From Bowmanella pacifica (GTDB taxonomy: Bacteria; Pseudomonadota; Gammaproteobacteria; Enterobacterales; Alteromonadaceae), in the NCBI RefSeq assembly GCF_014645355.1, contig NZ_BMLS01000001.1:310001-374000 (forward strand): a stretch of DNA of 64,000 bases, in the 5' to 3' direction. Below, piece by piece: positions 43,952 through 53,512 of this stretch; position 1 is the first letter of the stretch, and every line of letters begins with the position of its first letter. Position numbers and translations under genes: made by a program. The notes beneath the pieces are model-generated. The model ran no database searches. It was not told the origin of the DNA and was given only the letters and a program-made list of their open reading frames with translations.

Positions 43952-45508
43952 TCAGGCTTTTGGCATATAACGGGCCGCCAGCGCCGTCACTGGCGCAGCC
44001 GAAGGCTTGCTATGCTGCCAATCACCGCCTTCGACACCACTACCGGCGATATCTACATGGGTATAAGGCAATGGCTGTTCACTGCTTAGTTCATGCTTAT
44101 CCAGACCTGATGCTATACATAAAAACGCAGCCGGGAACTGATGGCCGCGGGCCGTCGTCGCTGACGGGCCATTATTAGATGACAAGGTATCATCGGCTTT
44201 GCTGCGTGGACGGACAAAATCAAAATCTTCACAGCGTAAACGCGATGTCTCGCCCGGATCGCCCCATACATCCCCCAATTCGCACAGTGCATTACCACAA
44301 TTGGCCAGACGCGCAGCGCCGTTTTCCACATAAGCGGTATATGGGCCATAAGCGCGTGCAGCATGGCCGGTCAACGTTGCCACAGAGAACAAACTGGGAG
44401 ACTCCGCCTGCATGGCATCTTCACGCAGATGCGATAAGAGATCCGCCAATACCAGACGCCCCTCTGCATCGGTATTGCCTATGCGTACCCGAACGCCCGC
44501 ATGACTGCGGATAATCTCATCGGCCACAAAGGCATCCGAGCCGATACTGTTACGTACCGCACCAATCTCGGCGATGGCTTTAACGCCCTTAGGCTGATAC
44601 CTAGCCAGGCTTAGCATAAAGCCCGCCACGGCAGCTGCCCCGCCCTTATCTCGGCTCATACCGGCCATATGACCGTCGGTTTTCAAATCCGCACCACCGG
44701 TATCAAAGGTAATGCCTTTACCTGCCAATAACAGGGTATTGTCTATTGGCCCCTGGCCAGTGTATTCAAGACGAATCACACGGGGTTGATGACGCTCAAC
44801 ATGGGTAGACGCCCTGGCCACGGCATGCAGCAGTGGGTAGTCGCGGCGCAAGACAGCATCATCACTAATTACGCTGACCTTAACCGCACTACCAGCAAAG
44901 GCTTGCTCGCAGTAGTCTGCAAACTGCGGTGGCGACATACGTTCAGGTTCTGTGCCACAAAGATCCCGGGCCAGGCGGCGTCCGGCTTCCACGGCTATCA
45001 ACCAGTCACAATCAACCGGGGCAGTACTATATAATCCGATACTCTGAACCGGTTCGATTTCACTTTCGTTCAGCGCTTCGCGCGCCTCCAGCGGTTGCCA
45101 CAACGCCTGACAGGCTGCCAGATAAGCTACCTCCAGTGACTGGGCAAAGGCCAGGCTATCAGGCAATGCCCCCAACACAAGCAAGGGATTAACCGCCCCG
45201 GCATCCCGTGCCATGATTACGGCTTGCTTAGCTGCATCGGCAATCCGCCTGACATCATCCATATCACGCTGTAAATTACCCACAGGCGCAAATACCAAGC
45301 GCCCCCCCGCAACCTCTTGATTTACCATCAGTACTGTTTCGCGGCCAATCCGGGCATCCATTTGTTGTTGCTGGCTAATGCACTGCTCCAGCGTTGGGTT
45401 ATCAATACCTTTTACATCGGACGCCAGCACAATAACTGCGTCCCAGCGGCTTTGTGGGGAAATAGCGAAAAGAAGATCCTGTTCAACTTTTGCGTGGGGA
45501 AATGCCAT
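43952..45508 (-). CDS. M17 leucyl aminopeptidase family protein
   Basis: This 518-residue cytoplasmic metallo-aminopeptidase has two manganese/zinc-binding motifs: GKGITFDTGGADLKTDG (Lys about 262, Asp) and the M17 signature NTDAEGRLVLADLL (about 340). DKGGAAAVAGFM lies between them. It differs from PepA in the C-terminal details (RCEDFDFVRPRSKADDTLSSNNGPS) and belongs to a divergent M17 subgroup found in marine bacteria. GAGG precedes the ATG. It probably degrades peptides brought in from outside. No signal peptide is seen. Confidence 0.9.
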   Translation of the reverse strand: MAFPHAKVEQDLLFAISPQSRWDAVIVLASDVKGIDNPTLEQCISQQQQMDARIGRETVLMVNQEVAGGRLVFAPVGNLQRDMDDVRRIADAAKQAVIMARDAGAVNPLLVLGALPDSLAFAQSLEVAYLAACQALWQPLEAREALNESEIEPVQSIGLYSTAPVDCDWLIAVEAGRRLARDLCGTEPERMSPPQFADYCEQAFAGSAVKVSVISDDAVLRRDYPLLHAVARASTHVERHQPRVIRLEYTGQGPIDNTLLLAGKGITFDTGGADLKTDGHMAGMSRDKGGAAAVAGFMLSLARYQPKGVKAIAEIGAVRNSIGSDAFVADEIIRSHAGVRVRIGNTDAEGRLVLADLLSHLREDAMQAESPSLFSVATLTGHAARAYGPYTAYVENGAARLANCGNALCELGDVWGDPGETSRLRCEDFDFVRPRSKADDTLSSNNGPSATTARGHQFPAAFLCIASGLDKHELSSEQPLPYTHVDIAGSGVEGGDWQHSKPSAAPVTALAARYMPKA

Positions 45509-45580
45509 AACTCGCCTCTTTGTTTACATTGTCCACTAGGGCCAATGCATTGAATATGGCCGGCTATTTTGCCTGTCTGG

Positions 45581-46651
45581 TTAATGACACTCAACAGATG
45601 AAAGCGGTAGCTCCAGTTGTAAACTGTCAGCTTCACTTGGCAGGGCAACATGTAAACCGACCAGCCGAATGCCGCGCCCAGCCCGACGGTTCATAGCTTC
45701 TCCCAACAACGTCCGAAAAAAATCCTGCTCTAAACGCCCCTGCCTGTGCTCCACTGTTGTTTGCTGAAAATCAGCGAACTTCAGCTTAATGCCCTGGTTC
45801 TGTATGGCCATATCCGGCTGACATTGACCAAGACGTTTACGCAGCCGCGGAAACAACTCTTCAATCACTTGCCAACACTGATTAAAGTCCTGGATATCCT
45901 GTGGCAAGGTCACCTCAACCCCCACGGATTTTCGCTGTCGGTCGTGATGTACACTTCGCTCGTCCAAACCATGGGCACGTTGCCAGAGTACTGGCCCAAA
46001 CTTGCCAAACTGCTTAAGCAACTTATCAAAGGGGTACTGCCGTACATCCGCACAGGTCTTTAGCCCCATAGTTTGCAATTTATCCCAGGTCACTTTACCA
46101 ACCCCAGGAATTTTCTTCAGCTCCAGTGATTGCACAAAAGTGTCTAACTGAGCTGGAGGAATAACACACAGACCATCAGGTTTATTAACGTCGCTAGCAA
46201 TTTTTGCCACAAACTTACAAGGCGCTACGCCGGCAGACGCCGTCAAACCGGTTTCGGCTTGAATACAACGGCGTATATCTTCGGCAATGCGCGTGGCGCT
46301 GCCACCAAACAGGCTTGAATCACTGACATCCAGATACGCCTCATCCAGCGACAAGGGTTCTATATGTTGGGTATAGCGGGAAAAAATTTCACGGATCTGT
46401 CTGGATACCTGAACATATACATCCATGCGACCACGGCGTAACACTAAATCGGGGCAGAGCTTGAAGGCGTGGGCCGTGGCCATAGCCGAACACACACCAT
46501 ACTTTCGCGCCTGATAGTTGCAGGTAGAAATAACCCCTCGTCTGTCGGCACTGCCACCAATAGCCAGCGGTACATGGCGTAAGGCCGGATCGTCGCGCAT
46601 CTCCACGGCAGCGAAAAAGCAGTCCATATCGATATGAATAATTTTACGCAT
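45581..46651 (-). CDS. dinB: DNA polymerase IV (DinB)
   Basis: This 356-residue Y-family polymerase carries out translesion synthesis. Catalytic acidic residues are in IIHIDMDCFFAAVE (Asp8) and PLSLDEAYLDVS (about 103-104). The HhH region KKIPGVGKVTWDKLQTMG and the little-finger domain follow, and the C-terminal QLELPL resembles a beta-clamp binding motif. Length matches E. coli DinB. A consensus SOS box lies ten bases upstream of the ATG, so induction by DNA damage is likely. Confidence 0.96.
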   Translation of the reverse strand: MRKIIHIDMDCFFAAVEMRDDPALRHVPLAIGGSADRRGVISTCNYQARKYGVCSAMATAHAFKLCPDLVLRRGRMDVYVQVSRQIREIFSRYTQHIEPLSLDEAYLDVSDSSLFGGSATRIAEDIRRCIQAETGLTASAGVAPCKFVAKIASDVNKPDGLCVIPPAQLDTFVQSLELKKIPGVGKVTWDKLQTMGLKTCADVRQYPFDKLLKQFGKFGPVLWQRAHGLDERSVHHDRQRKSVGVEVTLPQDIQDFNQCWQVIEELFPRLRKRLGQCQPDMAIQNQGIKLKFADFQQTTVEHRQGRLEQDFFRTLLGEAMNRRAGRGIRLVGLHVALPSEADSLQLELPLSSVECH

Positions 46652-46660
46652 CGCAAAACA

Positions 46661-46676
46661 CTGTAAAAATAAACAG
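46661..46676. promoter_or_regulatory. LexA (SOS) box of dinB
   Basis: CTGTAAAAATAAACAG follows the CTG-N10-CAG LexA consensus with an A+T-rich centre. It lies directly upstream of dinB, where LexA binding would block its promoter. Confidence 0.85.
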
Positions 46677-46803
46677 TATTCATTGTGGCAATTTAGCCTG
46701 ACTTGTCAATCTATTTCAACGCGGGCCTTACAGAAGGACTCAGAGAGAGTGCTTGGGCCGTCTGACCATGCTGACGACCCAAACGCCAAAGATAAGAGGA
46801 AAA

Positions 46804-48765
46804 TCAGCGACCGAGATGTTTACTTAAATATTGGCTGACCGCCTGATAATAATCCGCACGATTGTCGGCATCAGAAAACCCGTGCGCCTCGGTATCTTTA
46901 ATAAACCATTCATAGGGCTTACCCTCTTTCTCCAGCGCATCGCGTAATCGTTCTGCGTGCTCTATGGGAACCCGGCGATCCTTTTTGTTATGGGCAATCA
47001 TAACGGCCGCTTTGAGCTTATCCGCATTGTATACAGGTGAAAATGCGCGCAACTGGGCCTCATCCTTACCCAATACGTCAGTGAGGTAGCTGTCACCATA
47101 AAGCCGCTCCGGAATGTCTCCTTTTTCATACATCAAGGGTAAATCATACACGCCCACAGTGCCTACCACACAGCGATACAAGTCAGGAGCAACAATAGCG
47201 GCCTGCATAGCGGCATAGCCACCAAAGCTGCTTCCCACAATGCATATCTTGCTGGCATCAATACGTTCCAGCGATGCCGCCCAGCGCGTCCCTTCAACAA
47301 TATCTCGCATCATCAGGCCGCCCCACTGCTTGTGGCCCGCTTCTCTAAATGTGCGCCCATAACCATCGGAGCCACGAAAATTCACCCTTAACACAGCATA
47401 CCCTTGAGAGGCCAAAAGCTGTACTTTGCGGTCGAAAGCCCAGTAATCACGCACGCCATGGGGGCCACCGTGTACCAGTACAACCAGAGGGACTTTGTGC
47501 TCTGCCGGTGCAGATTGAGGATACGTCAGATATCCGGAAATCTTCACTTGATCAGAGGTTAAGAAACTCACCGGTTCCGACTGAGACAAATAATTGGCTT
47601 TTAAATGGGCCAAATTAGAAAACATCGGCTGCAAAGCATGCCTTTCTTTGTCATACAGGTAATAAGTTCCTGCATCTATGTCATTACTGGCATACAACAA
47701 CCACCAACGCCCATCATCACTGCGACTGGTAATAGCAATTTTATAACCAGGAAAGCTATGTAAAAACTGACGATACAAGTCCGCTTCCGGGTCAGTACTA
47801 TTTAACATCACATAGGTGGGATAATCAGGGTCAACACGCAGTGCATAAATGCTGTTGCCATCGGAACTGTAGGTGACAGAGGTCAAATCTACCTGATCAT
47901 CGGTGTAGATTTCTCTCTTGGTGCCACTGCGCATATCCAGCTCAAACAGCCCCTTAAGATCTTTTTTGGGATCATCAAGATAGTAAAGTTTGTCACCCGC
48001 CTCATTTAATGCCAGGGGATAAAAACCCGGACCGAATTCTGCACTGATTTCCAGCCACTGATCATTGTCATAGCGGTATGTACGCCTGTCTCCCTTAGCA
48101 TCGAGACCAAAGGCTATCTTCAGATTTCCTTTGCCATCAGTAATAAAGCGCGCATATGAAACGGGCGAGCGAGTCAGGTTGTGGCTCAATTTGCCGTCAT
48201 AGACATTGAGTTTGTGAATGGTCGCCCTACGTTCTCCGCCATCGGACATGGGAGTGGAAGAAATCAGAATATGTTTGGGGTCATCGGGCAAAATGCTAAC
48301 CAGTTCGCCCCACCCATAGGTATCTTGCTTTTTCCTAAGCTTACTGCCGGTTTGCATCTCCCCGGCACCGACACCATATATCAGCTCGCCATTTTTGCCG
48401 TTGTAGTCAACCGCATAAAGCTGCCCATAAAACTTAGGTTGCTCGTCCCAAGGGTCACTCTTGAGGATCTCAATCACCAGACGTTCATTATTCACCCAGT
48501 ACGCCTGCCCGGCTTCCTGACGCCCCGGAAACCTGGCTCCCCCCACCACTTTCTTACCTTTGGTGGTAAAAACCGCCAGTTGACGCTTGCCTTCATGCAC
48601 AATAGTGACAGCCAGCAATTCACCATTGGGAGAAAGTTCAGTATCAACAAAAGTACTGTCGACCGCGAAGTCAGCAGGAGTCAGAGAAGGTGTTGCGCTG
48701 GCAAATAATGGCAGAGCGCTACCTAGTATAAATACCAGGTGTCTGCATAGCAGTATAGAAGGCAT
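46804..48765 (-). CDS. Exported S9 prolyl-oligopeptidase family peptidase
   Basis: This 653-residue serine peptidase has a signal peptide (MPSILLCRHLVFILGSALPLFASA). The N-terminal beta-propeller covers residues about 30-390. The alpha/beta-hydrolase domain has VLVHGGPHGVRDYWAFD, Ser in CIVGSSFGGYAAMQ (about 510), Asp in HNKKDRRVP (about 595) and His in DTEAHGFSD (about 627). This is the S9C (acylaminoacyl-peptidase-like) layout. ATG 48765 with AGGGA upstream is preferred over an ATG 27 bases earlier that lacks a ribosome site. It probably degrades peptides in the periplasm. Confidence 0.92.
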   Translation of the reverse strand: MPSILLCRHLVFILGSALPLFASATPSLTPADFAVDSTFVDTELSPNGELLAVTIVHEGKRQLAVFTTKGKKVVGGARFPGRQEAGQAYWVNNERLVIEILKSDPWDEQPKFYGQLYAVDYNGKNGELIYGVGAGEMQTGSKLRKKQDTYGWGELVSILPDDPKHILISSTPMSDGGERRATIHKLNVYDGKLSHNLTRSPVSYARFITDGKGNLKIAFGLDAKGDRRTYRYDNDQWLEISAEFGPGFYPLALNEAGDKLYYLDDPKKDLKGLFELDMRSGTKREIYTDDQVDLTSVTYSSDGNSIYALRVDPDYPTYVMLNSTDPEADLYRQFLHSFPGYKIAITSRSDDGRWWLLYASNDIDAGTYYLYDKERHALQPMFSNLAHLKANYLSQSEPVSFLTSDQVKISGYLTYPQSAPAEHKVPLVVLVHGGPHGVRDYWAFDRKVQLLASQGYAVLRVNFRGSDGYGRTFREAGHKQWGGLMMRDIVEGTRWAASLERIDASKICIVGSSFGGYAAMQAAIVAPDLYRCVVGTVGVYDLPLMYEKGDIPERLYGDSYLTDVLGKDEAQLRAFSPVYNADKLKAAVMIAHNKKDRRVPIEHAERLRDALEKEGKPYEWFIKDTEAHGFSDADNRADYYQAVSQYLSKHLGR

Positions 48766-48865
48766 AACTATCCCTATTATTATTTTATCCATTAAACCGA
48801 TCCGGTGAAAAAGCTCCCCGGACGGACATATATCAATCTAGCAGTATTTCCTCACAAAAAAAAAC

Positions 48866-48892
48866 AAAAAAGGCCTGTTAAAACAGGCCTTT
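48866..48892 (-). terminator. Terminator of the nqr-apbE-nqrM operon
   Basis: AAAGGCCTGTT/AACAGGCCTTT stem (about 48868-48892). On the minus strand it is followed by a long T-rich run (48855-48868 is A-rich on the plus strand), giving a strong terminator just after nqrM. Confidence 0.88.
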
Positions 48893-48906
48893 TCTTTTCA
48901 AACAGA

Positions 48907-49140
48907 TTACAAAATCTGATTACGCTGCCATTCCTTGAGCTTTTCTTGACGAGCCTGCTCGCGGGCTTCTCTGGCTTTGCGCCTGTCACAAGGCTCAGGA
49001 CAATCACAGGCTTTCTCTATGCCTAGTGCGCCTAATCCCCCACAACTGCCAGAAATGGTTTTTCTTTGCAATAAATAGCCCACCGACATGGCCACCACCA
49101 CTACAAGAAAAAATCCAAAGGCTAGAAAAAAGGTACTCAC
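48907..49140 (-). CDS. nqrM: Na+-NQR maturation protein NqrM
   Basis: This 77-residue protein (formerly DUF539) is needed for assembly of Na+-NQR, delivering iron for the cysteine-bound centre between NqrD and NqrE. It has one membrane helix (about residues 4-23) and the conserved cysteine pattern SGSCGGLGALGIEKACDCPEPC (Cys33, 45, 47, 51), then a charged helix (RRKAREAREQARQEKLKEW). The start is GTG with AGGA upstream. It is the last gene of the nqr operon, nine bases after apbE. Confidence 0.93.
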   Translation of the reverse strand: MSTFFLAFGFFLVVVVAMSVGYLLQRKTISGSCGGLGALGIEKACDCPEPCDRRKAREAREQARQEKLKEWQRNQIL

Positions 49141-49149
49141 GTTAGGTTC

Positions 49150-50148
49150 CTACTGCAAAAAAGGCTCAAATTCCGCGCTATTATACGCCTTAAATCCATC
49201 CTTTTCTCGCGTGATCAGCAAAACCGCTAAATTATGTTCCTCGGCAAAGACTCTGCCTTTCTCTGCACCCATAATATTAATCGCGGTAGCCAAACCGTCA
49301 GCGGTCATGCTGGACGGATGCACGACGGTGACAGACACCAGATTGTGCTGAATGGGATAGCCTGTGGTGGGATCAATCAAATGTGAATAACGCACCCCGT
49401 CTTCTTCAAAATAATTCCGATAGTCACCGGAGGTGGCCACCGCATTATTCCCCACGCTGATAATCTGTTGTACCGCGCGCTCTGAAGACACGGGCTTTTC
49501 AATGGCCACTCGCCAGGGTGAGCCATTGGCTTTCATCCCGGACAGACGCATTTCTCCCCCAATTTCTACCAGATAATCATGTAAGCCTTTGGCTTCCAAT
49601 ATCTCGGCTACCACATCCACACCGTAGCCCTTAGCAATAGTCGACAGGTCAACATAGAGATCCTGTTGCGTCTTGGACGCCGAGGTCGTCTGCAATACTA
49701 ACTTGTGCAGGCCAGTCTGCGCTTTGGCTTCATCAATAACCTGCTGCACAGGCACATGTTCAGGCCTGGCCTTAGGACCAAAGCCCCATAAATTCACCAG
49801 CGGGCCAACAGTGACATCCAGCTTACCGGCGCTGATCTCGCCTAAACGTTTTGCCTCACGCATCACCTTAAGGGTCTGCGCTGACAGGGGAAAAGGCTCC
49901 AGGCTCTGCCATTGGTTAAAGCGAGACAACTCAGACTCAGGGTCGTAGGTAGACATCTGCTTATTCACCAGTACCAGGGCATCATCTATCTCGGCTTGCA
50001 GGGCTTGTTCGTCCAGCTTGTTGTGATTAACAAACTTAATATGATACGTGGTACCCATGGTTTTGCCGGCCAACGCAACTTCCGTTGGCGCCGGAGTACA
50101 TGCCGCCAGCAACAACCACAACAAACCGAGACTAATCAGTCGTTTCAT
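49150..50148 (-). CDS. apbE: FAD:protein FMN transferase ApbE
   Basis: This 332-residue lipoprotein has a signal peptide ending in LLLAACTP (lipobox LAAC), so it faces the periplasm. ApbE attaches FMN covalently to Thr in NqrB and NqrC. Family motifs are GKTMGTTYHIKF, the DVTVGPLVNLWGFGP segment, YVDLSTIAKGYGVDVVAE, YLVEIGGEMRLSG and SHLIDPTTGYPI with the metal-binding Asp. ATG 50148 with AGGA upstream is chosen over an in-frame upstream start that would give an implausible N-terminus. It lies between nqrF and nqrM in the operon. Confidence 0.94.
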   Translation of the reverse strand: MKRLISLGLLWLLLAACTPAPTEVALAGKTMGTTYHIKFVNHNKLDEQALQAEIDDALVLVNKQMSTYDPESELSRFNQWQSLEPFPLSAQTLKVMREAKRLGEISAGKLDVTVGPLVNLWGFGPKARPEHVPVQQVIDEAKAQTGLHKLVLQTTSASKTQQDLYVDLSTIAKGYGVDVVAEILEAKGLHDYLVEIGGEMRLSGMKANGSPWRVAIEKPVSSERAVQQIISVGNNAVATSGDYRNYFEEDGVRYSHLIDPTTGYPIQHNLVSVTVVHPSSMTADGLATAINIMGAEKGRVFAEEHNLAVLLITREKDGFKAYNSAEFEPFLQ

Positions 50149-50212
50149 TAGTGTTCCTATCAAATACAGAAGAGTCAGACAGACATTGAATTTTGTCTGA
50201 GGAGAAAACAAA

Positions 50213-50233
50213 AAAGGGGCAAATTGCCCCTTT
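50213..50233 (-). terminator. Hairpin between nqrF and apbE
   Basis: AAAGGGGCAA/TTGCCCCTTT palindrome followed on the minus strand by TTTTGTTTTC. It looks like a terminator or attenuator that could lower expression of apbE and nqrM relative to nqrA-F. Confidence 0.75.
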
Positions 50234-50240
50234 CTTAATA

Positions 50241-51473
50241 TTAGCCGCCGAAGTCATCCAGCAGGATGTTTTCATCTTCCACACCCAAATCCTTGAGCAT
50301 ATTGATGACGGCTGCGTTCATCATGGGTGGTCCACACATGTAGAACTCACAGTCTTCTGGCGCCGGGTGATCCTTCAGGTAGTTTTGCAACAAGACCTGG
50401 TGGATAAAGCCGGTGTAACCTGTCCAGTTGTCCTCAGGCTGAGGATCTGACAGCGCCACATGCCAAGTAAAGTTCTCGTTCTCGGCCTGCAAGGTATCGA
50501 AATCTTCAACATAGAACATTTCGCGCAGTGAACGGGCACCGTACCAGAAAGTGATCTTACGCTTGCTGTTCAGACGACGCAGTTGGTCGAAAATGTGCGA
50601 GCGCATGGGGGCCATACCCGCACCACCACCGATAAATACCATCTCGGCGTCGGTCTCTTTGGCGAAGAATTCACCGAATGGACCAGAGATAGTCACCTTA
50701 TCACCTTCCTTCAGGCTCCAGATGTAAGATGACATCTTACCGCAAGGCAGGCTCAGGTTATTTGGCGGCGGCGTCGCAATCCGTACGTTCAGCATGATAA
50801 TGCCTTTTTCTTCCGGATAGTTGGCCATGGAGTAAGCACGGATAGTCTCATCGTCAACCTTGGATTCCAGGTTGAAGAAGCCGAAACGCTCCCAATCGCC
50901 CCGATACTCAGCAGGAATATCGTAGTCTTTGTATTTAACGTGATGAGGTGGCGCTTCAATCTGAATATAACCACCGGCACGGAAAGGCACACTCTCACCA
51001 GCAGGAATGGCTAGCTTCAGCTCTTTGATAAAGGTGGCCTTGTTGTCGTTAGATACAACAGTACAATCCCACTTCTTAATACCAAAGATTTCCTCTTCCA
51101 GCTCAATCTTCATATCCTGCTTGATGGCTACCTGACAGGACAAGCGGCAGCCTTCACGGGCTTCGCGCTTGCTGATGTGATCCAGTTCGGTAGGCAGAAT
51201 CTCACCACCACCGTCATGAATATGCACGCGACACTGGCCACAAGAGCCACCGCCACCACAGGCAGACGATACGAAAATACCAGCATTTGCCAGAGCGCCC
51301 AGTAGTTTGTCGCCAGGCTGTGCCTTAATGGCTTTGTTTGGGTCGTCGTTAATCAGAATGGTCACTTCACCGGCCGGTACCAGCTTCGATTTGGCGAACA
51401 TGATAATGAACACCAAAGCCAATACGATGGCGATGAACATGCCGACACCCAGATAAATCTCTATTTGATTCAT
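50241..51473 (-). CDS. nqrF: Na+-translocating NADH:quinone reductase subunit F
   Basis: This 410-residue NADH-oxidising subunit has an N-terminal membrane helix (about 4-24) and a 2Fe-2S ferredoxin domain with [17 protein letters not shown] and [10 protein letters not shown] supplying four Cys. The FAD/NADH reductase domain has RAYSMANYP for [20 protein letters not shown] for NADH and a late [16 protein letters not shown]. Electrons enter the complex here. ATG 51473 (MNQIEIYLG) has GGAGG five bases upstream. It is the sixth gene of the nqr set, 22 bases after nqrE. Confidence 0.97.
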   Translation of the reverse strand: MNQIEIYLGVGMFIAIVLALVFIIMFAKSKLVPAGEVTILINDDPNKAIKAQPGDKLLGALANAGIFVSSACGGGGSCGQCRVHIHDGGGEILPTELDHISKREAREGCRLSCQVAIKQDMKIELEEEIFGIKKWDCTVVSNDNKATFIKELKLAIPAGESVPFRAGGYIQIEAPPHHVKYKDYDIPAEYRGDWERFGFFNLESKVDDETIRAYSMANYPEEKGIIMLNVRIATPPPNNLSLPCGKMSSYIWSLKEGDKVTISGPFGEFFAKETDAEMVFIGGGAGMAPMRSHIFDQLRRLNSKRKITFWYGARSLREMFYVEDFDTLQAENENFTWHVALSDPQPEDNWTGYTGFIHQVLLQNYLKDHPAPEDCEFYMCGPPMMNAAVINMLKDLGVEDENILLDDFGG

Positions 51474-51495
51474 TAGAACCTCCAAGTGCAGCGCG

Positions 51496-52104
51496 TTACA
51501 GAGAAATACCGGTGAAGGACTGGAAACCCAGCGCCATCAAACCAGCAATCATAAACACCGAGCCCAGGCCACGCAGACCATCAGGCATATCGGCATACTT
51601 AAGCTTTTCACGTACCGCCGCCAGCAAAGTAATGGCCAAGGCCCAACCAATGCCGCTACCAATACCGTAGACAATGCTTTCGGTGAAGTTGTACTCGCGC
51701 TGTACCGCAAACGCTACGCCACCAAAGATGGCACAGTTAACGGTAATCAACGGCAGGAAGATACCCAGCGCGTTGTACAAAGCCGGGAAAAACTTATCCA
51801 GCGCCATTTCCAAAATCTGTACCAGTGCCGCAATAACACCGATAAAGGTCAGGAAGTTCAGGAAGCTCAGGTCCGCATCAGGGAAACCAGCCCAAGCCAG
51901 TGCGCCCGGAGCCAGAATACTGGTATAGATAAGCTGGTTAACAGGTACGGAAATACCCAGTACCACCACTACCGCAACACCCAGACCCATGGCCGTTTTT
52001 ACTTTCTTAGAAACCGCCAGGAAGGTACACATGCCCAGGAACAAAGACAGGGCCATGTTCTCGATAAAGATCGAACGAACAAATAAACTCAGATAATGTT
52101 CCAT
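51496..52104 (-). CDS. nqrE: Na+-NQR subunit E
   Basis: This 202-residue inner-membrane subunit has six predicted helices and the family sequence [20 protein letters not shown]. The half-channel segment [14 protein letters not shown] holds the conserved Cys that, with one in NqrD, binds the membrane iron centre. AGGAG precedes the ATG. It lies three bases after nqrD. Confidence 0.97.
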   Translation of the reverse strand: MEHYLSLFVRSIFIENMALSLFLGMCTFLAVSKKVKTAMGLGVAVVVVLGISVPVNQLIYTSILAPGALAWAGFPDADLSFLNFLTFIGVIAALVQILEMALDKFFPALYNALGIFLPLITVNCAIFGGVAFAVQREYNFTESIVYGIGSGIGWALAITLLAAVREKLKYADMPDGLRGLGSVFMIAGLMALGFQSFTGISL

Positions 52105-52107
52105 GCG

Positions 52108-52740
52108 TTACTCCTTGGGCTCAACTTGCTGAGGACGAATGGTACGGATAAACCAAATCATACCGGCAATCAGGATGAATGAGCTGAACGGCAGAATCAG
52201 CAAACCGTTGCCCTGATACCAACCACCATTTTGCACAAGCGGCAGGATTTCAAAGCCCAGGATAGTACCGAAACCAAACAGTTCTTTAATAGTACCGATG
52301 ACGATCAGGATAAAGGAATAACCCAGACCGTTACCGATGCCATCCAGGAAGCTCATCATAGGCGGGTTTTTCATCGCATAAGCTTCTGCCCGTCCCATAA
52401 CGATACAGTTGGTAATAATCAAACCAACGAATACCGAGAGCTGTTTGGAGATCTCATAGGAGTACGCCTTGAGGATCTGATCCACCACTATTACCAGTGA
52501 CGCGATAATGGTCATCTGGATGATGATCCGCACGCTGGAAGGAATCTGGTTACGAATTAACGAGATAAACAGGTTAGAGAAAGCCACAACCGCGGTCAGT
52601 GCCAGTGACATAACCAGCGCCGTCTCTAACTTAGTAGTAATTGCCAGTGCCGAGCAAATCCCCAGTACCTGCAATGCGATAGGGTTGTTGTCCAGAATCG
52701 GACCAAACAACACCTTTTTGGTTTCTTTAGACATAGCCAT
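52108..52740 (-). CDS. nqrD: Na+-NQR subunit D
   Basis: This 210-residue inner-membrane subunit is paralogous to NqrE, with inverted topology. Key segments are [25 protein letters not shown] with its conserved Cys, and [22 protein letters not shown] with the second conserved Cys. GGAGG lies eight bases before the first ATG; a second ATG two codons later is also possible. It lies 13 bases after nqrC. Confidence 0.97.
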   Translation of the reverse strand: MAMSKETKKVLFGPILDNNPIALQVLGICSALAITTKLETALVMSLALTAVVAFSNLFISLIRNQIPSSVRIIIQMTIIASLVIVVDQILKAYSYEISKQLSVFVGLIITNCIVMGRAEAYAMKNPPMMSFLDGIGNGLGYSFILIVIGTIKELFGFGTILGFEILPLVQNGGWYQGNGLLILPFSSFILIAGMIWFIRTIRPQQVEPKE

Positions 52741-52753
52741 TTAGATTACCTCC

Positions 52754-53512
52754 TCAGGACTTCCAGGGTTGTTTGGCCAAAAACGGACCAAAACCTTGCT
52801 CGCCTAACCAGAAGTCCAGTGTGTACTGCACACCATTACTGGTCAGGGTTGCACCGGACAGCGCATCAACAGCATGCTCATCATCAGGTGAAGCATTCTT
52901 CTTCACTTTGATAGCCACATCACCGTTTTCGAACAGTTGCTTACCGTCCCACTTAGCTTTCCAGCTCGGGTTCAGTACTTCGCCGCCCAGTCCGGGGGTT
53001 TCCTTTTGCTGGTAGTAAACCAGTCCGCGAGCCGTCTGGCCGTCAGCATCAACTGCCAGGAAGGCGTACATCAGATCCCACAAACCACTACCATGTACAG
53101 GCAGGATAATGCGGCTTACTTGGCCGGCGTCATCCTTAACTAGGTACACAGACGCGACATTAGGCTTACGCTGAAAACCAACGTTGCTGCCTTCCAGCTT
53201 AGTGCTGGTGGCAGGATCTTTAGCCGCTTTGTACATGTCGAAGTCAGCGGATGGCTTCTCGACATAGTTACCCGTGCTCAAGTCAACAAAACGCTCTTCA
53301 ACACGTTCTTCATAGGTTTTTGCGATATTACCTTTGGCATCAGCCAACAGACCGGCCGCATCCAAGATATTCGTTTGCTTGTCCAACGCCGCATTGTGCT
53401 GCTGCAGAGAACGTAGTCCTACCGCAGCACCAGATACCACGATGGAACATACCAGACAGACAGCGACAACAACGCCAACTGTTCTTCCTAAAGTTTCTTT
53501 CTTAGCTGACAC
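52754..53512 (-). CDS. nqrC: Na+-NQR subunit C
   Basis: This 252-residue subunit has one N-terminal helix ([25 protein letters not shown]) and a periplasmic domain carrying covalent FMN on the Thr of the SGAT motif in [13 protein letters not shown] (about residue 223). The start is the GTG at 53512 (VSAKKETLG), which matches the family opening and has GGAGG seven bases upstream. It lies inside the end of nqrB, giving an 11-base overlap and probable translational coupling. ApbE, further down the operon, adds the FMN. Confidence 0.95.
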   Translation of the reverse strand: MSAKKETLGRTVGVVVAVCLVCSIVVSGAAVGLRSLQQHNAALDKQTNILDAAGLLADAKGNIAKTYEERVEERFVDLSTGNYVEKPSADFDMYKAAKDPATSTKLEGSNVGFQRKPNVASVYLVKDDAGQVSRIILPVHGSGLWDLMYAFLAVDADGQTARGLVYYQQKETPGLGGEVLNPSWKAKWDGKQLFENGDVAIKVKKNASPDDEHAVDALSGATLTSNGVQYTLDFWLGEQGFGPFLAKQPWKS

